This document shows positions 7,656 to 15,811 of a DNA stretch of 42,256 nucleotides, one piece after another. Every line of letters begins with the position of its first letter. Positions within the stretch are counted from its first letter, which is position 1. The notes under the pieces were generated by a model that saw only the letters and a program-made list of their open reading frames with translations, was not told the origin of the DNA and did not search any database. The position numbers were made by a program, and so were the translations under genes. Source of the stretch: CAIUVD01 sp044338255 (lineage in GTDB: Bacteria > Planctomycetota > UBA11346); the NCBI GenBank assembly GCA_044338255.1, contig JBIILZ010000021.1, positions 1 through 42,256 on the forward strand. Reading direction: 5' to 3'.

Positions 7656-8419
7656 GTCGGCGACGGTGAAGGCGTAGGCGCGGGAATGGGATCGTTGGCA
7701 GGAGTTGCCACGACCGGGGCGGTCGTTGGTGGCGGATCCTTAGGGGCGACCGTGCCGCCGACATCAGGAGATATAGGTAAGGTATTTAGAGGTAAACGGT
7801 TACGGTTATTGGTAGTGGCATGCATTTCACCAACCCAATAGGCGCCATAAGCCGCACCACCACTGACAACGACGACCGTTATGATCCCGCCAACTAGCCA
7901 TCCGAGCGCCCCGCGACGGTACCACAGCACAGTTTGACGGAGTTCCGCCAGTTGTTCCTTGTGCATGTCCTTCAGGCCGGCGATTTGCTCCTGGTAGGCT
8001 CCCTTCAATTCCGCAATTTGGCCCTGATGTGCGGCCGTGAGTGGGCCGACGACGCGAGTAACGGTAACGTCTATAAATTCCTTCATGACAGAAACTTGCG
8101 TGCTGTTTGGCGCTCCCTGTCCCTCGCGATGATCGTTAAAAGTATCGCGTTCGTGCGTCCCCCCTTCCGGGGTTTCCGAGCGCATGCGTTCGGCCTGTTT
8201 GGCCTTGGGCTCCGGCTTGGCAGCTTCTTCCTTCAGCCAGGCGGTATGGGCTAATTCGCGTCCCTCACTGAGGGCTTCGGTGTTCCCACCAACGCCAAAG
8301 CGATCCTTGCAGAGATCTTGGAGCTTATTGATCCCCACTAATGGCGGGCCGTTCTTCCTAAGTAATTCGAGGGTAACGGCATACGCTCTCTCGATGCCAT
8401 TTTTGGGAGCCTCGGTCAT
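7625..8419 (-). CDS. KfrA-like DNA-binding protein with coiled coil and transmembrane helix
   Basis: A 264-aa protein. Residues about 10-60 (RAYAVTLELLRKNGPPLVGINKL, then FGVGGNTEAL) resemble the N-terminal DNA-binding domain of KfrA, a plasmid-encoded autorepressor linked to stable inheritance. Residues about 132-163 contain three 11-residue units starting QGQIAEL, QEQIAGL and KEQLAEL, a hendecad coiled coil. Residues about 170-195 (GALGWLVGGIITVVVV and on) are a clear transmembrane helix, followed by a Pro/Thr-rich tail of about 65 residues. I start at the ATG at 8419, which has AGGAGA at five bases spacing, not at an in-frame codon 21 residues upstream. Known KfrA proteins are soluble, so a membrane-anchored form would be unusual. 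Family placement is by eye. Confidence 0.6.
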   Translation of the reverse strand: MTEAPKNGIERAYAVTLELLRKNGPPLVGINKLQDLCKDRFGVGGNTEALSEGRELAHTAWLKEEAAKPEPKAKQAERMRSETPEGGTHERDTFNDHREGQGAPNSTQVSVMKEFIDVTVTRVVGPLTAAHQGQIAELKGAYQEQIAGLKDMHKEQLAELRQTVLWYRRGALGWLVGGIITVVVVSGGAAYGAYWVGEMHATTNNRNRLPLNTLPISPDVGGTVAPKDPPPTTAPVVATPANDPIPAPTPSPSPTQPVVADPKP

Positions 8420-8463
8420 GCGTTCTCCTGGATCTAGTGGCATGGCCTTGGAATCCCATGCAT

Positions 8464-8487
8464 GTACGGTCAATGTCAACACCGTAC
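8464..8487 (-). promoter_or_regulatory. Inverted repeat upstream of the KfrA-like gene (candidate autoregulatory operator)
   Basis: GTACGGT (8464-8470) and ACCGTAC (8481-8487) flank ten bases that include TTGACA on the minus strand, a good -35 hexamer for the KfrA-like gene starting at 8419. GGTACGG recurs at about 8516 and 8718. A repressor bound here would cover the promoter. Confidence 0.45.
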
Positions 8488-8995
8488 CTTTAAGCTACCT
8501 AGAGTCAATTGGTTAGGGTACGGGGACCCCCTCCACCTGTCCATGGAATGCCAAAGATGGCGAAGGCAGGAACTCACCGCTAGGCCACCTGGACGCTGAG
8601 TGGCATGCTCAAGGGGCTCTCATGTAAGCCATGCCAAGGGACGAGTCATGTGCGACTCCTGCTAAAGGCTCAAAAAAAATGGAGAAGCCCATTGTCAGAA
8701 CGGGACGATCGATCGAGGTACGGTCGAGAAGATAGGTGAAATGGAGGGACATGGATTAATTCTGAGTTAGATTAAGCCAGGTTTAAGTCAGATAAACTAA
8801 ATCATAAAGCCATTTAAATTATGTATTTACGAATATATCAAGGCCAAAACCACACGGATTAATCCATGCCATGGCAGGGGGGTGTATACATCGCCCATGC
8901 CATATGCCAAAGAGCACCATGCCCGATCGACAAATAATATTATAATTAAGACGCTTACAACTTGATGTGCTTTGGAATGGTGGTATGAACCCCAC
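8488..8995. other. AT-rich intergenic region with short palindromes upstream of the ribbon-helix-helix gene
   Basis: No gene seen in about 500 bases. From about 8750 the base composition falls sharply. GGATTAATCC (8856-8865) and TGCCATGGCA (8867-8876) are perfect 10-bp palindromes lying almost side by side; GGATTAAT also occurs at 8753 and ATGCCA recurs several times up to 8996. Such clustered short sites suit a ribbon-helix-helix repressor or a partition centromere. A weak stem GAGTC/GACTC near 8643-8658 precedes an A-rich run. Confidence 0.35.
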
Positions 8996-9391
8996 ATGCC
9001 AACCCCGGTATTCGTCTGCCGCCTCGCCAGGGACCTCCAAAATGCGATTCGGAATCACGCCGTGCAACAGGGCATGGCTGTGGGTGACGTCGTGAGCGAA
9101 GCGTTGCTGAGCAGGGGGGCTAATTTCCATGAGCAGATGAGTGCGTGGATGGAGACCGCTCGTTCGGAGCCCGTATTCAGCTGCAGGATGCCTGCTGTAC
9201 TTCAAATTGAGATTCGAGCAGATGCTCGTCGGTATCACCTCACGGTGACGGCCGTTGTGGCGGCAGCGGTGGAGACGTTTTTACGGATTCAGGGAGGGGG
9301 TCTGGATGTTCGCCCCATTGCTCATTTACACCAAAAGACGAATGATGCATGGCTCGACCTCGTAGTAATTGAGGATTTGGATGCTGCATAA
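8996..9391 (+). CDS. Small protein with two tandem ribbon-helix-helix-like repeats
   Basis: A 131-aa protein made of an internal duplication. Residues 4-40 (PVFVCRLARDLQNAIR and on) and 59-95 (PVFSCRMPAVLQIEIR and on) align without gaps with about 14 of 37 identities: P-V-F-x-C-R, L-Q, I-R, A, V, V-V and A are shared. The pattern of a short beta strand with alternating residues followed by two helices (…VxxVVxxAL) is that of Arc/MetJ/CopG-type ribbon-helix-helix DNA-binding domains, which act as dimers; here one chain could form the pair. A tail of about 35 residues follows. The ATG at 8996 is chosen over a TTG eight codons upstream; neither has a good Shine-Dalgarno site. A plasmid partition or copy-control repressor is likely but inferred. 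Confidence 0.55.
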   Translation: MPTPVFVCRLARDLQNAIRNHAVQQGMAVGDVVSEALLSRGANFHEQMSAWMETARSEPVFSCRMPAVLQIEIRADARRYHLTVTAVVAAAVETFLRIQGGGLDVRPIAHLHQKTNDAWLDLVVIEDLDAA

Positions 9392-9517
9392 TTTCGTGCG
9401 TCGCTAGGTGATCGCCATCCAGTCTGGTATGTATCAGATCCGCATGCTGCGACGTGTGACCTTCCCCTCGTTTGGTTGACACCCTGACAAGAGCGCCCGC
9501 TCTCCAAGGATGTCATC

Positions 9518-9706
9518 ATGGCCAAGCCTCCAAAAATCACGTCCTCTACTGACATAGAACCATCACCAGACACACCTCGTCGATTTGACGCCACCGATAA
9601 GCAAAATGCTGTTGCCCTCAGCGGGATTACTGGGCGTTTTTTAGGAGGGCGGAGTTGCCTTGGTTGGTGGAAATATAATAGGGTACTGGTCGAGTCGATG
9701 GGTTAG
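9518..9706 (+). pseudogene. Probable gene fragment running into the 120-bp repeat
   Basis: A 62-codon frame with AGGA about eight bases before the ATG (MAKPPKITSSTDIEPSPDTP). Its first 35 codons look like a hydrophilic protein N-terminus. From about codon 37 (base 9627) it enters the repeat shared with 17728-17846 and stops soon after, so the natural C-terminus has been replaced. No family is recognisable. Confidence 0.4.
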
Positions 9707-9747
9707 GCTGCAACGGCAAGGGCTGCGGCGGATATCCGCGGAGTACG
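9627..9747 (+). repeat. Copy A of a direct repeat of about 120 bp flanking the MoxR operon
   Basis: Aligns along its whole length with 17728-17846, with roughly 80-85 percent identity by eye. Shared blocks include TTTTTTAGG, AGTTGCC, CTGGTCGAGTCGAT, GCAACGGCAAGGGCTG and GCGGAGTACG. This copy contains the perfect palindrome GCGGATATCCGC at 9728-9739, which is imperfect in the other copy. The nature of the element is unknown. Confidence 0.85.
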
Positions 9748-9846
9748 CTACATCAGTGCGGGCAATAAAGGCGAGGTAGAATACATTCTCGTCGGGTTCG
9801 CATGCCAAATTCGACGGACGTTCGCCGCTTGACCACCTGAGGCGGC

Positions 9847-10998
9847 TCACCCCTGGTCACGGGTCACTGCCAAGCCTTGGCTGGCGGCCCAGGCGGCCAC
9901 GTCACCCCGGCTGATAGCCGTGGCCATGAGGCCGGGGAAGAGATCCGGAGTGCAGGCGAAGCAGGGAATGCCGAGGGAGCTGAAGTACGCCGCGTGGGCA
10001 TGATCATATGCCGGTGCCCCGGTATCATTCAGCGCCAGGAGGGTGATGACCTGCACGCCGGCCGAACGCATCTGCTCCATGAGTCCGCGCATGCGTTGCG
10101 GATCTCCGCCCTCGTAGAGATCCGTCACGAGCACGAGGATGGTCTCCTCAGGACGGCTGATCACGCTCTGGCAGTAGGCCAGCGCCCGGGCGATATCCGT
10201 GCCGCCACCTAATTGGACCCCGAACAGGATATCGACCGGGTCCTGCAATTGCTCGGAAAGGTCAGCGACCGCCGTATCGAAGACCACCATGCGCGTGCTC
10301 ACCGCCGGCAAGCTGGCTAGCACGGCGCCGAAGATGCCGGAGTACACCACCGAGGTGCCCATCGAGCCGCTCTGATCGAGGCAGATGACGATGTCGCGTA
10401 GACTCCGGCGGCGCCGGCCGAAACCGATGCGGGTTTCCGGAATGATCGTGCGCAAGGTCGGCTGCCAATGCCGCAGGTTGGCGCGGATGGTGCGATGCCA
10501 GTCGATCTCGCTGTGACGCGGCCGCCGGTTGCGGGTGGCACGGTTCAGCGCTCCGGAGACGGCAGAGCGCAATGGTTCAGCCAGGCGACGCTCGAGCTCT
10601 TCCACGACCCGGCGGACGACCAGGCGGGCGGTCTCCTTCGATTTCGCCGGGATGACCTGGCCGAGGGCCAGGAGGTTGGCGACCAGATGCACATCCGGCT
10701 CCATGGCCGCGAGCATTTCCGGTTCGAGCAGCATGCGTTTCAGGTCGAGACGGGTGAAGGCGTCCTGCTGCAGGACGCGCACCACGCTTGCCGGGAAATA
10801 GTCGCGGATGTCCCCCAGCCAACGGGCTGCGTGCGGATAGGATGGGCCTAAGCCGCCAGCCCGGCCTTCAGACCCGCCGTACAACGCATCGAGGGCTCCG
10901 TCCATGCGCAGGTCGTCACCACAGACGGTACCGCAACCGCCGTCGGCTTCGGCCCCCAGCGCGAGACGCCAGCGACGACGACGTTCCTGTTCGCTCAT
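9847..10998 (-). CDS. VWA-domain (MIDAS) protein, last gene of the MoxR operon
   Basis: A 383-aa protein with an alpha-helical first half and a von Willebrand A domain at about residues 200-370. The metal-ion-dependent adhesion site is complete: DQSGS at 208-212, Thr267 in GGGTD and Asp293 in VTDLYEGG. VWA proteins paired with MoxR ATPases act as substrate adaptors in chelatase-like or chaperone-like machines (families such as RavA-ViaA, NorQ-NorD and the magnesium and cobalt chelatases). The start ATG overlaps the stop of the DUF5682-type gene as ATGA, so translation is coupled. It is followed by about 100 bases and then repeat copy A. Cytoplasmic; no signal peptide. The substrate is unknown. 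Confidence 0.88.
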   Translation of the reverse strand: MSEQERRRRWRLALGAEADGGCGTVCGDDLRMDGALDALYGGSEGRAGGLGPSYPHAARWLGDIRDYFPASVVRVLQQDAFTRLDLKRMLLEPEMLAAMEPDVHLVANLLALGQVIPAKSKETARLVVRRVVEELERRLAEPLRSAVSGALNRATRNRRPRHSEIDWHRTIRANLRHWQPTLRTIIPETRIGFGRRRRSLRDIVICLDQSGSMGTSVVYSGIFGAVLASLPAVSTRMVVFDTAVADLSEQLQDPVDILFGVQLGGGTDIARALAYCQSVISRPEETILVLVTDLYEGGDPQRMRGLMEQMRSAGVQVITLLALNDTGAPAYDHAHAAYFSSLGIPCFACTPDLFPGLMATAISRGDVAAWAASQGLAVTRDQG

Positions 10999-13223
10999 AC
11001 GGGGATCTCCACGCCGAGGATGCGGGCCATGAGGGGCAGCGCGGCGTCCGCGCGAGCGAGGTCGACCTCGTCGCTCGAGGACGCACGGATGGCGACCGGT
11101 CCGCTGGCGACGCGCTCGCCGAGCTGGCGACGTTCGGCGGGCGCAAACGTCCCACTGGTCCGCCGGATCAAGGGGAGTGCGGCGATGAACGCATTGGGGT
11201 TCAGGCCATTCAACCAGCGGTCCAGGATGCCGAACAGGCCGTCATCGTGGAGCAACGCGGTTCCAGAGCCGGCTAAGAGCCCTTCGATCCACGCCGCGCC
11301 ATCAGCCGGATCGGCACCTGCCGACAGGGCTCGGGCAAAGCGCACTTCGGATTCGCTCTGGGTCAATATCTGCTGGTCGAGCAGCAGGCGGACGGCACGT
11401 CCGGCCACGACGCCATGGAAGCCATCGCGATCTGCGAGGATGCGCAGAGCACCTCGCCATGCGTCGAGCAGGTCCGGGCGATCGAGCGTGATCAGGGCAT
11501 CGGTCACCGCGATGAGGCGATCGCGCATCGCGGCCGCGGCCTCGTCATCCAGGCTGCCGCAGGCCATCGGGACACCGATGGCGGTGCGGTCGACGATGCC
11601 GGTCAGAATCCGTCCGATCGCCTCGGTGTCGGTGCCCCGCACATCGCCATAGCGCGCGCTGCGGGCCAGGGCGGGAATGGCGTCCAGGAGCGCGATCGCA
11701 TCGCTGGCGATAGCCGCCAGTGTATCGAGTCGCACCAGGAGCGGGCCGGTCACCTGCGGCAACTCGGCGAGCAACGCCTGGTCCAAGATCGCGGTGATGC
11801 CAGGAAGGTCGGTGACGTTCGCTGCGCGTTCAGCCGCCGTGGCCGCGGCGGCATCTTCGACGGTGGTGCCCAAGCGCCCGGCAGCGATCAGCGCGACGAC
11901 GAACTCGGGTTTCCACGCGACGGTCCAGGCTTCCTTGAACGTTCCCTTGCCGGACACGGCGGCAGGCGTTCCCCAGGGGATGCCGATCAGGCGCAGGCGG
12001 TGCAGCAGACGGCTGCGATCCCGTCCGCCATCGTGGCGCAGATCGAGGTCAATGGTCTTGGCGAGCGTCTCGCGCGGCAGGCGCAGACGTCGGCATTGGC
12101 GATCGAGGTCCGCCTGCACCGGGATGACCGGCGAGTCATCAGGGACGGCGCCCAGGGCGGTCCCGACGACCAGTTCGCGATGGATGAGGGCCAGCGGCGC
12201 CTCGGCGCCGAAGCAGAAGACACTGCGGACCGCTTCCTGGATGTCGGACAAGCGCGGGCTGGCCTGATCGCGCAGGCTGGCCACGCAGGAGGCGAGGCGC
12301 ACCGCCTCAATCACATGGGCGCTGGAGCAATCGAGGCCGTGTTCTCGCAGCAGGCGGGCGACCCGCACGAGCCATCGCTCGACGCCGCGATCGGATACCT
12401 GCCACAGGTGATCGTACCACCCCGGCGACTCGACCCCGGCGCCATACCCGCTGGCGGAGGCGAAACGATCCTGCGACCACGGCACCCAGGCGGCGGCGGT
12501 CTCGACGGTCGGCAATGCGCGCAGCACCTCGCGGTCGGCTGCCTCATGGACCGTGAGATCGCCGGTCAGCGCGGGACCATGCCAGGCGCCGCAGACGACG
12601 GCGATGCGCTGATGACCCTGGGCCACCGCACGGCGGATGTTCGTGCGCATCCAGGCTTCGCGCAGGCGTTCGATCGGATCGGAATCCTCACCGACCTCGG
12701 CCCGCACCGCCGACATCGCTTCGAGGATCGCGGGAAAGACATCGGCGGCGTCCTGGAGCTGCTCGACCAGCACCTCCCAGAAGCGTTCCGGGTCATCGAT
12801 GCCGGCGGCCTGCGCTAGCAGGGCGATCGGATCGATGCGCGCTTTCGGCACGGGCGGCGTCGGCGTGTCCTCGCCGACCTGATCGTGGATGCGTTGCACC
12901 TCCAGGCGATGGCGCAGCGGTGCGTCCATGAAGCGGACCTCGCACCCGGCAGCCACCGCCCACCGCAAGGCGCTCCATTCCGGACTGAACGAGGCGAATG
13001 GATAGAAGGCGGAGCGACGCGGATCCTCGGTCGCGTAGACCAGGAGCGCCACCGGCGGACGCATCTCGGCATGGCCGCAGAGCGGAATCAGCGCATCGGC
13101 ATCCGGCGGACCTTCGATCAGCACGCAGTCCGGACGCAGACGTTCCAAGGCCGCACGTACCGCGCGAGCGGAGCCCGGACCGTGGTGGCGGATGCCCAGG
13201 ATGGCGATGGTGGGAGCAGTCAT
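10995..13223 (-). CDS. DUF5682-type protein (TraB/ChaN-like fold), MoxR operon
   Basis: A 742-aa protein starting MTAPTIAILGIRHHGPGS, where the HHGPGS motif (residues 13-18) and the following IEGPPDAD (about 36-43) are the hallmark of the DUF5682 group, related to TraB/PrgY and the erythromycin-esterase-like fold. Later features are a GAWHGPAL segment (about residues 216-223), which may supply another active-site histidine, and a long helical C-terminal half. The biochemical activity of the family is not established to my knowledge. It lies 18 bases after the MoxR gene and overlaps the VWA gene by ATGA, so it belongs to the same transcription unit. No signal peptide or membrane helix is seen. 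Confidence 0.82.
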   Translation of the reverse strand: MTAPTIAILGIRHHGPGSARAVRAALERLRPDCVLIEGPPDADALIPLCGHAEMRPPVALLVYATEDPRRSAFYPFASFSPEWSALRWAVAAGCEVRFMDAPLRHRLEVQRIHDQVGEDTPTPPVPKARIDPIALLAQAAGIDDPERFWEVLVEQLQDAADVFPAILEAMSAVRAEVGEDSDPIERLREAWMRTNIRRAVAQGHQRIAVVCGAWHGPALTGDLTVHEAADREVLRALPTVETAAAWVPWSQDRFASASGYGAGVESPGWYDHLWQVSDRGVERWLVRVARLLREHGLDCSSAHVIEAVRLASCVASLRDQASPRLSDIQEAVRSVFCFGAEAPLALIHRELVVGTALGAVPDDSPVIPVQADLDRQCRRLRLPRETLAKTIDLDLRHDGGRDRSRLLHRLRLIGIPWGTPAAVSGKGTFKEAWTVAWKPEFVVALIAAGRLGTTVEDAAAATAAERAANVTDLPGITAILDQALLAELPQVTGPLLVRLDTLAAIASDAIALLDAIPALARSARYGDVRGTDTEAIGRILTGIVDRTAIGVPMACGSLDDEAAAAMRDRLIAVTDALITLDRPDLLDAWRGALRILADRDGFHGVVAGRAVRLLLDQQILTQSESEVRFARALSAGADPADGAAWIEGLLAGSGTALLHDDGLFGILDRWLNGLNPNAFIAALPLIRRTSGTFAPAERRQLGERVASGPVAIRASSSDEVDLARADAALPLMARILGVEIPV

Positions 13224-13241
13224 GGCGTGCGTCGCGCGTGC

Positions 13242-14360
13242 TTACTCGAGCACTTCGCGGCAGGCACGGTAGAGATCCTTCCAGCCATCACGTTCTTTGA
13301 CCACGGTGTCGAGGTATTCCTTCCACACCACGCGGTCCTGGACCGGATCCTTCACCACCGCGCCGACCAGGCCTGCCGCCAGATCCGCCGCGGAGAGTTG
13401 CCCATCGCCGAAATGGGTGGCCAAGGCGATGCCGGACGAGACCACGCTGATCGCTTCCGCCGTCGACAGAGTACCGCTGGGCGATTTGAGCTTGGTCTTG
13501 CCATCTTCGGTCACGCCGGCGCGCAATTCGCGGAACACGGTCACCAGGCGGCGGATGTGTTCCAAGGGCGGCTTCTCGACCGGGAGTTCGAGGCTGCGGC
13601 CGAGAGACTGCACACGGCGCGTCACGATCTCGACTTCCGATTCGGCGGTGTCGGGGACCGGGAGGATGACGGTGTTGAAGCGCCGCTTGAGGGCGCTGGA
13701 GAGTTCGTTCACGCCCTTGTCGCGATTATTCGCCGTGGCGATGATGTTGAAGCCTTTGCGCGCCTGGATCTCCTGATTCAGTTCCGGTACCGGCAAGGAT
13801 TTCTCGCTGAGCACCGTGATAAGGGCATCCTGCACATCGCTGGGAATGCGGGTCAGTTCCTCGATCCGGGCAATGCGCCCTTCCCGCATCGCGCGCATGA
13901 TCGGGCCGGCGACGATCGCCTTCTCGCTGGGGCCTTCAGCCAGCAGCAGGGCATAATTCCAGCCATAGCGGATAGCTTCTTCCGGAGTGCCCGCCGTGCC
14001 TTGCACCACCAACGTCGAATCCCCGCTGATCGCCGCCGCCAGGTGTTCGCTGACCCAGCTCTTAGCGGTGCCCGGAACGCCATACAGGAGGAGCGCCCGA
14101 TCGGTCGCCAAGGTGGCGACGGCGATCTCCATCAGCCGGCGGCTGCCGATGTATTTGGGCACGATCTCGGTGCCATCGGCGAGGGTTCCGCCCAGGAGGT
14201 AGGTTGTCACCGCCCACGGCGAAAGCTTCCAGTTGGGCGGGCGCTGGCGGTCGTCCTGCGCGGCCAAGGCAGTGAGTTCCGCGGCGTACTGACGCTCGGC
14301 ATGTTGACGCAGTTCGGAGACGACCGCTTCAACGGCAGGCGGTTTGGCGGCTTTGCTCAT
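13242..14360 (-). CDS. MoxR-family AAA+ ATPase
   Basis: A 372-aa ATPase. Walker A is GVPGTAKS at residues 94-101, the Walker B region is GRIARIEELTR at 161-171, sensor 1 is ATANNRD at 208-214 and a candidate arginine finger is KRRF at 225-228. The Walker B strand ends in Glu-Glu rather than Asp-Glu, which I believe is common in this MoxR subgroup. Members form hexameric rings that remodel or load metal and cofactors into client proteins together with a VWA partner; the client here is unknown. The ATG at 14360 overlaps the stop of the upstream DUF5691-type gene as ATGA and is preferred over an 82-codon upstream extension that would run antisense-like through that gene. Confidence 0.92.
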   Translation of the reverse strand: MSKAAKPPAVEAVVSELRQHAERQYAAELTALAAQDDRQRPPNWKLSPWAVTTYLLGGTLADGTEIVPKYIGSRRLMEIAVATLATDRALLLYGVPGTAKSWVSEHLAAAISGDSTLVVQGTAGTPEEAIRYGWNYALLLAEGPSEKAIVAGPIMRAMREGRIARIEELTRIPSDVQDALITVLSEKSLPVPELNQEIQARKGFNIIATANNRDKGVNELSSALKRRFNTVILPVPDTAESEVEIVTRRVQSLGRSLELPVEKPPLEHIRRLVTVFRELRAGVTEDGKTKLKSPSGTLSTAEAISVVSSGIALATHFGDGQLSAADLAAGLVGAVVKDPVQDRVVWKEYLDTVVKERDGWKDLYRACREVLE

Positions 14361-15811
14361 GAGAACTCCAGATGGATCTGACGACGGAGATCGAGGATGA
14401 CGCGGGCACGGTCCATGGCGGGTGTGGTCGATGCCGGTTCCACCGCCGCCATCAGCGGGCCGACGCCCAGCGGGTGCAATTGGTAGGCCAGCAGCTGGAC
14501 GAAGCCGCTGCGATGGTCGGCAGATTCCTGCATCAGCGCACTGACGATGCGCTGGGTCGCGGCGAGGCTCCAGGACGTTCCGAGTCGGGAGAGCAGGTGG
14601 AACCACCGACCACGCGCAGCGGTCTCCCCTGGTCGCATGCGTTCAAGGAGGTCCTCCTGGCTGGCGGGCGGTAGATGCACCAACAAGTCGTAAGCATCCG
14701 TGACCGCGTCGTTGCCAGCGAGTAGCGCCAGGATCCAGCTGTGATCCGGGGTGTGGGCGCAGGAATGCAAAAGGCCGGTGCGAACCGAACTCGCCCAATC
14801 GTTCTTCGCCACTGCCGCCAGGATGGCTTCGGGGGTCGCCTTCCAGGTCTCGCTCCAGGTGGTGGGCGGGACGGCGGCGAGCAGGTGCTGGAGCCACCAC
14901 GCACGTTCGCCCGTACCCGTCGGCGGTTTTTCGCTGATGCCGTCGCGTGCCCACGAACGATCATAGGTGGCAGGTGGCTCGATGGTCAGGCGGGTTCCGA
15001 AGAGTCCTGATTTCCATGCCAGGCAGGGCATTACGCGCTCGCGGCATCGCTGCCCCAGCTGCGAGCCCGGCAGCCGGCGCAGCAAGGAGCCGGCGACCTG
15101 GCGGACTTCCTTCCGGCGATCGTCCAACGCCCGCTCCAGCAAGGGTTCATCCGCAAGGCACAAACCCACGGCGAGCACCTCGAGGAACGCGGTCCGGTCG
15201 ACCGGGGTGTCCTCATCCCAGGTCGAGGCGATCAAGGCGCTGGCGGCTGCGGCATCCTGCGCGCGCAAGGTGCGCAGCAGAGCCACGCGTTCAGCGCTGG
15301 TCCCGGTGGTCCATGTGGCACCGGCGCTGGTGCTCTGCGCCCATTCCCAGGCGTCGTGCTGCGCAGCCAACCAGGCACCCACGTCAGCGGTCACGGTACG
15401 CACCGCCTGGCGGATTCCCGCGGTTGCGCGCCCGAGATCGAGGAGATCGGGCACCAGATCGGCGGGGATCCGGCGGTGTGCTCCGGCGCAGGCCTCGAGG
15501 TAGGCGTGCACCAATCGCTGATCGCCGCTGTCACCGAGCAAGCCGAGTAAGCCGCGCAGCAGGCTAGCGCTTGCCGAGCTGACTATGGGGCGGGTGTCCG
15601 GCGTGGCTGGGGCTGGTGGCGGGTTGCAGGTCGGTGGTTTCCGACCGGCACGTCGCCATCCGCCGACCAGGGCCAGTGCGGTTGCCAGGTCACCAGCCGG
15701 GACCTGCGAGAGGTGCGCCCCGAGTGCCCCATCGGCCGTCACGGTCTGCCCCGATCGCGCGCCGAGAACGGCCTGGGAGACGAGGGTGGTCCAGGGGGTC
15801 GTGGTCACCAT
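14357..15811 (-). CDS. DUF5691-type helical protein, MoxR operon
   Basis: A 484-aa protein starting MVTTTPWTTLVSQAVLGA. The sequence is dominated by Ala/Leu-rich helices with HEAT-like character (for example RKEVRQVAGSLLRRLPGSQL near the middle, a conserved-looking segment of this family) and no catalytic motif I can see. It is recognised as DUF5691 mainly by its N-terminus, helical make-up and its place between a SWIM protein and a MoxR ATPase. Its ATG at 15811 overlaps the SWIM stop (ATGGTGA) and its own stop overlaps the MoxR start (ATGA), so it is translated in a coupled chain. A scaffold or adaptor role is likely but inferred. Confidence 0.75.
   Translation of the reverse strand: MVTTTPWTTLVSQAVLGARSGQTVTADGALGAHLSQVPAGDLATALALVGGWRRAGRKPPTCNPPPAPATPDTRPIVSSASASLLRGLLGLLGDSGDQRLVHAYLEACAGAHRRIPADLVPDLLDLGRATAGIRQAVRTVTADVGAWLAAQHDAWEWAQSTSAGATWTTGTSAERVALLRTLRAQDAAAASALIASTWDEDTPVDRTAFLEVLAVGLCLADEPLLERALDDRRKEVRQVAGSLLRRLPGSQLGQRCRERVMPCLAWKSGLFGTRLTIEPPATYDRSWARDGISEKPPTGTGERAWWLQHLLAAVPPTTWSETWKATPEAILAAVAKNDWASSVRTGLLHSCAHTPDHSWILALLAGNDAVTDAYDLLVHLPPASQEDLLERMRPGETAARGRWFHLLSRLGTSWSLAATQRIVSALMQESADHRSGFVQLLAYQLHPLGVGPLMAAVEPASTTPAMDRARVILDLRRQIHLEFS

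Noticed and set aside
11415..12818. Plus-strand open frame of 467 codons
   Set aside because: Antisense shadow of the DUF5682-type gene; composition is typical of such shadows.
12885..14381. Plus-strand open frame of 498 codons opposite the MoxR and DUF5682-type genes
   Set aside because: It is a mirror of GC-rich coding sequence on the other strand: low-complexity, His/Arg/Gly-rich and without recognisable domains, while the minus strand has clear Walker and HHGPGS motifs.
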